Shown here one piece after another: positions 15,515 to 22,301 of a DNA stretch of 28,803 nt. The notes beneath the pieces are model-generated. The model had not been told where the DNA came from. It searched no databases and saw only the letters and a list, made by a program, of their open reading frames with translations. Position numbers and translations under genes: made by a program. The stretch is from positions 1-28,803 of the forward strand of contig DASWRT010000137.1 of assembly GCA_036403035.1 (NCBI GenBank), written 5' to 3'. The stretch comes from DASWRT01 sp036403035. Its GTDB lineage: Bacteria > Pseudomonadota > Alphaproteobacteria > ATCC43930 > CGMCC-115725. Each line of letters begins with the position of its first letter. Within the stretch, counting starts at the first letter, position 1.

Positions 15515-16252
15515 TCAGCCCAGCATGTGCACGAGGTTGACCGCGGTGGAAAGCAGCGTCAGCACGCCGAGGACGACGATGCCGCCGAGCAGGGCGCGGT
15601 CGCGCTTGCGGTCCTTCAACGATTTCAGCACCGCTCCCTGATCGGCGAGCGTGCCGTCGAGCCGGGTCATCACCAGTTCCAGCCCGTCCACCTGCTGCTT
15701 CAGCCGGTGCTGCGTCTCGCGCAACTCGGCCAGCAGCTCGGCGTCCGAGCCGTCCGACTCGGCGCGGGCGCGGCGCACCTCGGCGACGACGCCCTGCATC
15801 GTGCGGTGCAGGATGCGCAGCGACGACGCCATCGACTGCACCGTCTCCTCCAGCCGCGCAACCGACAGGCCGACCCCGGCGGCGGCCGGCGCGTCGGGCG
15901 CGGCCGGACGGGGGCGCAGCGAGACGATCTCGCCGCGGCCCGGCCGCCGCGCCGTCACCTTCACCGATACCGGCTCGATGCCGGGCGGCAGCTCGAACTC
16001 GAAGGCGTGGCAGCCGTCGCCGACGCCGCCGCTCGCGAGATCCTCGCGCGGCAGGTCGGCAACGAGGGTGCCGAGATGCCGCCCGCCGCCGTGCACGATC
16101 ACCTCGATCCGCGCGTCCGGCGCCTCGCGGTCCCACACCCAGCCGAAGATGCGCCCGCCCTCGATCGCATCGACGAAGCCGAGGAGCGGAGCTGGCGCTC
16201 CCGTCGCCGCCGCCGTCGTTGCAGTCGCCTCGGCCGTTGCCGCTTCCGCCAT
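15515..16252 (-). CDS. Membrane-anchored coiled-coil protein with a GW-type module
   Basis: A 245-residue protein. An Ala/Thr-rich start leads to a beta-rich module (about 25-100) with GFVDAIEGGRIFGWVWD and DLASGGVGDGCHAFEFELP. Similar modules occur in bacterial glycosyltransferases and methyltransferases of surface-polysaccharide loci. A coiled coil (about 135-215) follows, then one C-terminal transmembrane helix (LLGGIVVLGVLTLLSTAV). The N-terminus is thus probably cytoplasmic and tethered to the membrane. GGAAGGGA supports ATG 16252. It is the last gene of the glycan cluster, 84 nt after a GT4 gene. It may scaffold the glycosyltransferases at the membrane, which is inference. Confidence 0.75.
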   Translation of the reverse strand: MAEAATAEATATTAAATGAPAPLLGFVDAIEGGRIFGWVWDREAPDARIEVIVHGGGRHLGTLVADLPREDLASGGVGDGCHAFEFELPPGIEPVSVKVTARRPGRGEIVSLRPRPAAPDAPAAAGVGLSVARLEETVQSMASSLRILHRTMQGVVAEVRRARAESDGSDAELLAELRETQHRLKQQVDGLELVMTRLDGTLADQGAVLKSLKDRKRDRALLGGIVVLGVLTLLSTAVNLVHMLG

Positions 16253-16294
16253 GGTGTGTGTCCCTTCCGTAAACCCTACCCAGTCACTCAGCAC

Positions 16295-16319
16295 ACCCTC
16301 TCCCCTCGGGGAGAGGGGT
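16295..16319. repeat. Perfect short palindrome of the dispersed repeat type
   Basis: ACCCTCTCCCC and GGGGAGAGGGGT flank only TC, between the GT4 stop (16337) and the next gene of the cluster. It is a minimal copy of the CTCTCCC-GGGAGAG element. It could partly terminate or process the operon transcript here. Confidence 0.6.
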
Positions 16320-16336
16320 ATTCATGCGTCTTCCCG

Positions 16337-17671
16337 TTACGCCGCGAGCTTCGCCTTGCGCGGGTCGCGCTTGCGGCGGGGCGGCTTCGGCGCTTCGTCG
16401 ACGGCGGCCGGCACGTCGCGCCGGGCGATCAGCTCGCGGTAAAGGTCGAGATGCTGCTCGGCGGCCTCGCGGTAGGTGATCGGCCGGGGGGCTGCGGCGC
16501 GCAGCCGGTCCCAGAGGCCGGGCGTGGTCAGCGCCTGGGTCAGCCGGTCGGCGAGATCCTCGGCGCTGGCGACGCGGAAATGCAGGCCGTTGACGTCGTG
16601 CGCGATCTTCTCGGCCATGCCGCCGATGTCGGAGGCGATCAGCGGGCGGCCGTGCGCGAACGCCTCCTGGATCACCAGCGGCGAGTTCTCCCACCAGATC
16701 GACGGCACGACGACCCAGTCGACCTGCTTCATCAGGTTCGGCATCTCGTCGGAGCGGTAGGCGCCGTAGAACTTGGCGCGGCGGCCGACCTTCTCGACCA
16801 GCTCGTTGAAGCGCTTCTGGAACGCTTCCGGCTGGCTCTCCAGGTTGCCGCCGAAGATGCAGAGCGCCGCATCGTCGCCCCAGACCTCGTCGGGGACGCG
16901 GCCGACGGCGTCGAGCAGCACGGGCAGGCCCTTGAACTCGGTGACCTGGCCGAAGAAGCCGAAGCGGCCGCGGCGTCCGTTCGGCGGCAGCTCGCGCGGC
17001 GGCGCCGGGGTGAAGGCTTCGAGGCCGTTCTCCAGCATGCGGAACTTCTCCGCCGGCAGGCCCCATTTCACATAGCGGTCGATCAGGAAGTGGCTCGGGC
17101 TGACGTAGCAGTCGGCGATGCCGAGATGCGATTTCAGGAACAGCTCGCGCTTGAAGATCTCGGCGGGCGAGATGGTGGGGAAGCAGGCGCCGCACTCGGC
17201 GGGCGTGGCGCGCGAGCAGAGCCGGTTCTTCGAGGTCTTCACCATCTGCCCGTGATTGAGGCAGATCGAGAGATATTCGTGGAAGGTGACGACGATCGGC
17301 ACGCCGGGGAGCGCCTTACGCACCGCGAAGAGCGCTTCGACGCCAAGCCCTAACACGTGGTGGAAATGCACGACGTCCGGCCGCACGTCCTCGACGAAGC
17401 GGCGGAAGGCACCGGCGAGGTCGCTGGTCGCGCCGTTCGACACCCAGAAATGCTCGTAATCGTCGCAGAACAGGAACGCCTCGCGCTCGCTCTGCCGCAG
17501 GCTCATCAGCGGCGTATGGCGGTGGCGCTTCAGCGGGTGCGCGGCGCGGGCGAGGTAGTACGCCTCGCAGCCGGGCAGGTGGTTCAGCCCTTGGAAGAGG
17601 TTGTGCGAGGCGATCTCGGCGCCGCCGATCGAGAAGGCGGGGTGGCCGTGGGAGATGACGAGGACGCGCAT
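16337..17671 (-). CDS. Glycosyltransferase family 4 protein
   Basis: A 444-residue GT-B glycosyltransferase. The N-terminal domain opens with MRVLVISHGHPAFSIGGAEI (glycine loop) and contains DVVHFHHVLGLG. The C-terminal domain has RFGFFGQVTEFKG and the donor-binding EX7E motif in WWENSPLVIQEAF, then SDIGGMAEKI. Four cysteines (137, 152, 160, 163, the last in C-x7-C-x2-C spacing) sit in the acceptor-side domain and also occur in the paralogue at 20066, so they may hold zinc. The C-terminus is Lys/Arg-rich. It follows the GT2-like gene by 22 nt. The donor and acceptor sugars are unknown. Confidence 0.92.
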   Translation of the reverse strand: MRVLVISHGHPAFSIGGAEIASHNLFQGLNHLPGCEAYYLARAAHPLKRHRHTPLMSLRQSEREAFLFCDDYEHFWVSNGATSDLAGAFRRFVEDVRPDVVHFHHVLGLGVEALFAVRKALPGVPIVVTFHEYLSICLNHGQMVKTSKNRLCSRATPAECGACFPTISPAEIFKRELFLKSHLGIADCYVSPSHFLIDRYVKWGLPAEKFRMLENGLEAFTPAPPRELPPNGRRGRFGFFGQVTEFKGLPVLLDAVGRVPDEVWGDDAALCIFGGNLESQPEAFQKRFNELVEKVGRRAKFYGAYRSDEMPNLMKQVDWVVVPSIWWENSPLVIQEAFAHGRPLIASDIGGMAEKIAHDVNGLHFRVASAEDLADRLTQALTTPGLWDRLRAAAPRPITYREAAEQHLDLYRELIARRDVPAAVDEAPKPPRRKRDPRKAKLAA

Positions 17672-17693
17672 GGTGCTGCTCTGCTGCTCCGGT

Positions 17694-20012
17694 CTATTCG
17701 GCGGCGAGCACGGCGGGGGCGGCGCCGCCCGCGGTCGTGATGGCGGCGCGCCAGCTCTCGCGGAAGCTCCAGCCATCGACGAGCTGGCCGGTCTGCACCC
17801 AGTAGTCCGGATCGCCGGTCGAGCCTTCGTCGAGCGCGTAGGCGGTGACCGAAGGAGTCCACACCGCCTGGACGCCGCGGGCGCGCAGCCGCAGGAAGAA
17901 GTCGAGATCCTTCAGCGTGCCGAGCGCGTAGCCGCCGGAGAAGCCGCCCACCGTCTCGTACACGGCGCGCGGCATCAGGCAGCACTCCAGCGTGCCGGCG
18001 AGCACCGACGCCGCCTCGGTGCGCTCGCACTCCAGCCAGCTTATCGGGTAGCCGGCATAGCGGATCGCGGGGGCGACGTAGGGCGGCCCCTCCATCTCCT
18101 CGATCCCTTCGATGCCGGCGAACTTCACCGAGAAATCCTCGAACAGCAGCGTCGGGCTGAGCGGCGCCGGATGCGGCAGCCGGGCCAACTCGGCGCGCAG
18201 CCGCCCGATCCAGCCGAACTCGCGGCCGAACACCGCGGGCGAGAGGAACAGCAGATTGTCCGAGCTGGTGGCGCGGACGCCGATGTCGTAGGCGGTGCAG
18301 AAATCGACGTCCTCGTCGGCGACGATCACGCGGCCGGCGATGCCGTAGAAGCCGAGATGGCCGGCGATCATGCGCAGCGTCCGGTCCGGCACCGTCGCCG
18401 AGCAGACCAGCACCAGCTCCTCGTCCGGCGACAGCGCGTCGATCCCGAACTGCGCCAGCACCGGCTTCGCCGCGTGGCCGTCGCCGACGATCGGCACGAT
18501 GATCGAGGTGTCGATGTCGCGGCTGCCGGCCGTGGCCGCAGCCGCGCCCGCCGCGACCGGGCGCTCGTGAAAGCCGGTCGGCGGCTGCGCGGCATGGCGC
18601 AGCGCGTGGAACATCGGCCCGATATGGCGCTCGACGATCGCGTGCGCGGTCGGCTTGTGGATGTCGAAGCTGGTGAGGATCTTGCGGCGGTTCGCCTGGA
18701 TGTCGCCGGCCGCCACGGCGAGCGGCACGAAGGCGCAGTCCTCGGCGCCGATCTCCAGCTCCAGATAGAAATGCTCGATCCCGCTCACCTTCTCCGGCAG
18801 CGGCGCGAAGACGGTGAAGCCGTGCATGTCGGGACGGTCGCCGTTCTCGCCCAGGGACGCGGCGAAGATCGGGTCCTGCCGGAAGCCCGCGGTGACGTCG
18901 GCGCGCGGCACGCGCGTCCACGTTTCGTCGAGCCGCACCGACAGGCCGCCGACGCTGCGCAGCAGCACCGCCGAAACGAGGCGGCGCGGGTCGAGCATCC
19001 AGCCGGTGAGATAGAATCCGGCGCCGTCGATCCGCACCGCGACGTCGATCGCGACGCGGATCGGCCGCTCCGACTCGGTCAGCGTGTCGTGGCCGGCATA
19101 GCGCGGGCGCGTCGCCCGCCGCAGCGTCCGCATCACCTCGGGCGACGCCTGGAGCTTCGGCAGCATGTCGCGGAGATGGAAGGGCGTCTCGGCCGGCGCC
19201 AGCAGCGTGCGGTTCTGCACCACCTCCAGCCGGCGGTACTCGCCGCTGCCGCCGCCGGCGGCCAGCACGTAGATGTTCTGCACGGTCGGCGGGTCGAGGT
19301 CGCCGCCGCCGACGAGGCCGACGATGCCGCAGGCCGGGGCGGCGATGTCGTCCCGCGCGAAGCGGCCGATCGCGGCGGCGCGCTCCTGCACGACGCCGCC
19401 GACGTCGATCAGGATCTCCGGCGTGTCGCCGGGCGCGGTGTTGCACCAGCCCTGCACCATCGCCCCCAGACGCGGCAGGCCGCCGATGATCTCGACGAAC
19501 CCGTCATGGGGAGCGACGGCGCGCAGGATCGCGGCGAGCAAGGCGCCTGCCGCCGGGGTGCCGCGCAGCGCCTTGTCGGCGGCGAGCGCGCGGGCGAGCC
19601 CGATCGCTGCGGCCGAGTGCTCGCGGATCTCCGGGCCGATCATCGCCGCGAAGCGGTCGGCCTCCGGCACCGGCTCCGGCAGGCGTGCGATCGTCTGCCG
19701 CCGCGATTGCGCTTCCTGGAGGCCGAGCAGGTCGCCCGGCGCGGCGGCGGCGATGCCGGGCACGCGGACGGCGGCGAGGAAGCCGAGCGCCGTCGCCGGA
19801 CGCCCCTCGGCCGGCTGCGGCCATGCGACGGTGCGGAAGCGTCCGCGCTCGCCCGGCTTGTCCTTGAGCGCCGCGGTTCCCTCGGCCGGCACGCGGCCGT
19901 CGAGCCATCCGAGCAGCAGCAGGCAGTCGTCGGACAGCTTGTACGCGGCGATGACGTCGCCGACCGGATTGGGGGCGGGGGAAGGCTCGGTTGCGTTCGG
20001 ATGGGCAGGCAT
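17694..20012 (-). CDS. Large GT2-like protein with a degenerate metal-binding motif
   Basis: A 772-residue three-part protein. The N-terminal region (to about 300) includes LLLLGWLDGR and an ILIDVGG stretch and is mostly of unknown fold. A beta-rich module (about 318-435) has AGFYLTGWMLDPRRLV and HGFTVFAPLP. The C-terminal GT-A-like domain starts at DTSIIVPIV (502-508). Compared with the paralogue at 22302, the segment that should carry the catalytic NSD motif reads FLSPAVF (about 589-595), so the DxD aspartate is absent. The later PRAVYETVGGF and LKDLDFFLRLRARG elements remain. It may be a pseudo-glycosyltransferase that regulates or scaffolds. The start ATG is at 20012, without a strong SD. 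Confidence 0.82.
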   Translation of the reverse strand: MPAHPNATEPSPAPNPVGDVIAAYKLSDDCLLLLGWLDGRVPAEGTAALKDKPGERGRFRTVAWPQPAEGRPATALGFLAAVRVPGIAAAAPGDLLGLQEAQSRRQTIARLPEPVPEADRFAAMIGPEIREHSAAAIGLARALAADKALRGTPAAGALLAAILRAVAPHDGFVEIIGGLPRLGAMVQGWCNTAPGDTPEILIDVGGVVQERAAAIGRFARDDIAAPACGIVGLVGGGDLDPPTVQNIYVLAAGGGSGEYRRLEVVQNRTLLAPAETPFHLRDMLPKLQASPEVMRTLRRATRPRYAGHDTLTESERPIRVAIDVAVRIDGAGFYLTGWMLDPRRLVSAVLLRSVGGLSVRLDETWTRVPRADVTAGFRQDPIFAASLGENGDRPDMHGFTVFAPLPEKVSGIEHFYLELEIGAEDCAFVPLAVAAGDIQANRRKILTSFDIHKPTAHAIVERHIGPMFHALRHAAQPPTGFHERPVAAGAAAATAGSRDIDTSIIVPIVGDGHAAKPVLAQFGIDALSPDEELVLVCSATVPDRTLRMIAGHLGFYGIAGRVIVADEDVDFCTAYDIGVRATSSDNLLFLSPAVFGREFGWIGRLRAELARLPHPAPLSPTLLFEDFSVKFAGIEGIEEMEGPPYVAPAIRYAGYPISWLECERTEAASVLAGTLECCLMPRAVYETVGGFSGGYALGTLKDLDFFLRLRARGVQAVWTPSVTAYALDEGSTGDPDYWVQTGQLVDGWSFRESWRAAITTAGGAAPAVLAAE

Positions 20013-20065
20013 GGCGGACGGTGACCCGAGGACCTGGAGGGAAGCGGCTGGAGGAGGAGAGGAGG

Positions 20066-21439
20066 TCAGGCTGCGGCGTAGCGGCCCGACGCCGACGCCT
20101 TGCGGGCACGGCGACGGCTGCCGCCGGCCGCCGTATCCGCCGACGCCGCCGATTCTGGCGGCGGACCCGTAAGCGATGCGTAAAGCTGCTCGTGGTCGCG
20201 CGCAGCATCCGCAATCGTCCGAACGGGGGGGATGCCGGCGACGAGACGCTCCCAGAGCGCCGGGTCGAGCGACGCCGATCGCATCAGCGCGGCGAGGGCG
20301 GCGGCGTCGCCCGGCCGGAAATGCAGGCCGTTGACGCCGTCGCGGACCATTTCCGCCATGCCGCCGATGCCGCTGCAGATCACCGGCCGCTTGTGCAGGA
20401 ACGCCTCCTGGATGACGAGCGGCGCGTTCTCCCACCAGACGGACGGGACGACGACCCAATCCGACCCGGCGACGAGCGCGGCCATCTCGTCGCGCCGGTA
20501 GCCGCCATGGAAGCGGACCGCCGGGCCGGCCTTGCCGACCGCGTCGAGGAAGCCGGCGCGGAACTCCTCCGTCTGGAAATCTGCGCTGCCGTGGATGTCG
20601 AGCGCGAACTCGGTGAACCCGTCGGCGACGAGATGCTGCGCCGCCTGGACGGCGACCGACGCGCCCTTGAAGCGGTTGATGTGGCCGAAGAAGGCGAACC
20701 GGTTGCGCCGCCCGTCGGCGCCGCCGGAAAGGGCGCGGTGCGGCACCGGCGCCTCGGGCACCTGCCCGTTCGGCAGGACGGCGATGCGCTCCGCGGCGAG
20801 GCCCCAATCGATATAGCGGCGGCGCAGGAACTCGCTCGGCGCGACGAAGCGGTCGACGAGGCCGAACAGGTGCTTCGCGTGCATCTCCCGCAGCACGAAG
20901 CGGCCGGGCTCGATCTCGGGGAAGCAGCGCCGGCAGGAATCCGGGCTCGCCCGGCCGCAGAGCTTCCGTCCGCCGCCGGCATCGGTCGTCACCATCTGCC
21001 CGTCGTTCGCGCAGATCGGGTAGTAGTCGTGCAGCGTGAAGACGATCTTCGCCGCGGGCAGGACGCGGCGCACCAGCGCGATCGCCTCCAGGCCGATCAT
21101 CAGCCCGTGATGGAAGTGCACGACATCGGGCGCGAAGTCGCGGAGCAGCGCCTCGAACTCGGGCACGATCGCGTGCGTGTCGGTCTGCGACAGGTAGAAC
21201 CGGTCGAAATGCCCGGTCCACATCAGCATCTCGTCGGCCGGTCCGCCGCGACCGCCGCCGCCGACCGCCTGGAACAGCGTCCCCGGCCGGCGCTCGCGGT
21301 GCAGATCGTCGACGCAGGCGACGAACAGCGCCTCCGCGCCGTGCGCGGCCTTCAGCTCGCGGAACAGGTTGAGCGCGAAGATCTCGGTCCCGCCGGCATG
21401 CAGGTCGGGATGGTTGTGGCAGATGTAGAGGAGGCGCAT
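20066..21439 (-). CDS. Glycosyltransferase family 4 protein (paralogue)
   Basis: A 457-residue GT-B glycosyltransferase parallel in layout to the one at 16337. It has MRLLYICHNHPDLHAGGTEI, DVVHFHHGLMIG, HDYYPICANDGQMV, RFAFFGHINRFKG, and the EX7E motif in WWENAPLVIQEAF followed by GIGGMAEMV. The same four cysteines are conserved (143, 161, 169, 172), again spaced C-x7-C-x2-C at the end. GGAGGG lies 6 nt before ATG 21439, and the methyltransferase stop is only 14 nt upstream. The closeness of the two GT4s suggests an old tandem duplication with a large GT2-like gene between them. The C-terminal 30 residues are basic and low-complexity. Confidence 0.92.
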   Translation of the reverse strand: MRLLYICHNHPDLHAGGTEIFALNLFRELKAAHGAEALFVACVDDLHRERRPGTLFQAVGGGGRGGPADEMLMWTGHFDRFYLSQTDTHAIVPEFEALLRDFAPDVVHFHHGLMIGLEAIALVRRVLPAAKIVFTLHDYYPICANDGQMVTTDAGGGRKLCGRASPDSCRRCFPEIEPGRFVLREMHAKHLFGLVDRFVAPSEFLRRRYIDWGLAAERIAVLPNGQVPEAPVPHRALSGGADGRRNRFAFFGHINRFKGASVAVQAAQHLVADGFTEFALDIHGSADFQTEEFRAGFLDAVGKAGPAVRFHGGYRRDEMAALVAGSDWVVVPSVWWENAPLVIQEAFLHKRPVICSGIGGMAEMVRDGVNGLHFRPGDAAALAALMRSASLDPALWERLVAGIPPVRTIADAARDHEQLYASLTGPPPESAASADTAAGGSRRRARKASASGRYAAA

Positions 21440-21453
21440 CGGAACCCTCCGTC

Positions 21454-22296
21454 TCAGCGGTCGGCGATGTCGAGGACGCAGATGTCCTGGAAGACCGGCG
21501 TGCGCCGGCCGCTCCAGTGGCCGTAGACGGCCGGGCGCTTGCGGCGCAGGCCGGCCGCGAGGAACGAGGCGAGGAAGAAATCCTCGTCGAAGGCGACCGC
21601 GGCCGTCGGCTGCTCGGGATAGGCGTAGAAGACCGGGCCGGCGGCGTCGGGATCGAAGGGCAGCCGCCGCGCGCTCCGGTCCGTCGCGCGCAGCGCGTCG
21701 CGCGCCGGGCCGTTCATCAGGAACGCGGTGACGAAGCAGCGCCCGCCCGGCGGCGCCAGGACGCGGCGGATTTCCTCGGCGTAGCGGCGGAGCGCGTCGG
21801 CCTCCAGATGCGTCGTCACCGAGGTGAGGAAGACGAAGTCGAACGCGCCGTCCGGAAAGGGCAGCGCGGCCTCGGCGGTGGGTACGGCGCCTTGCGGGTT
21901 GTAGAGCGGGTGATGCTGGTCGAGGTGGTGGAAGCGGAACCGTTCATAGCGGCTGCCGATCGCTTCCCGGCACCAGCCGATCCCGTCGGCGACGATGTCG
22001 GCCCCGTCGTAGCTGCCGCTCTCGTCCAGATACTGCGTCAGCGGCACCGCCATGCGGCCGATGCCGCAGCCGATGTCGAGCACGCGCTCGCCCGGCGCGA
22101 GGCCGCCGATCCGCACGAAATGTCCGAGGAACTCGGCGCCGATCGCGAGATAGTCGCCGTCGCCGATGAACAGCTTCTCGGGCGGCGGCACCGGCAGGAA
22201 GCGGTTGCGGCGGATCGCGTCGAGGAGCCAGTCGAGGCGCGCGTCCGCGGCGACAGCGGTGGCGGCGGGCGTGGCGTGCAGCGGGTTCGCGGTCAT
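21454..22296 (-). CDS. Class I SAM-dependent methyltransferase
   Basis: A 280-residue Rossmann-type methyltransferase. Motif I is VLDIGCGIGRMAVPL (from residue 72). It is preceded by a YLAIGAEFLGHFVRIGGL lead-in and followed by GADIVADGIGWC (acidic motif II) and the FDFVFLTSVTTHL motif. It ends with a small C-terminal sheet. It lies 5 nt after the large GT2 gene and 14 nt before a GT4 gene, so it is clearly an operon member. It probably methylates a sugar or a lipid-linked glycan, capping or modifying the polymer, though the acceptor cannot be read from the sequence. Confidence 0.88.
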   Translation of the reverse strand: MTANPLHATPAATAVAADARLDWLLDAIRRNRFLPVPPPEKLFIGDGDYLAIGAEFLGHFVRIGGLAPGERVLDIGCGIGRMAVPLTQYLDESGSYDGADIVADGIGWCREAIGSRYERFRFHHLDQHHPLYNPQGAVPTAEAALPFPDGAFDFVFLTSVTTHLEADALRRYAEEIRRVLAPPGGRCFVTAFLMNGPARDALRATDRSARRLPFDPDAAGPVFYAYPEQPTAAVAFDEDFFLASFLAAGLRRKRPAVYGHWSGRRTPVFQDICVLDIADR

Positions 22297-22301
22297 GGCC
22301 G

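Noticed and set aside
17601..20024. 807-codon plus-strand frame antisense to the GT2-like gene
   Set aside because: The composition is a mirror of the real gene and no domain is visible.
20013..21221. Upstream extension of the GT2-like frame to 1175 codons
   Set aside because: The extension overlaps the GT4 gene in another frame and is Arg-rich. The ATG at 20012 is the sensible start.
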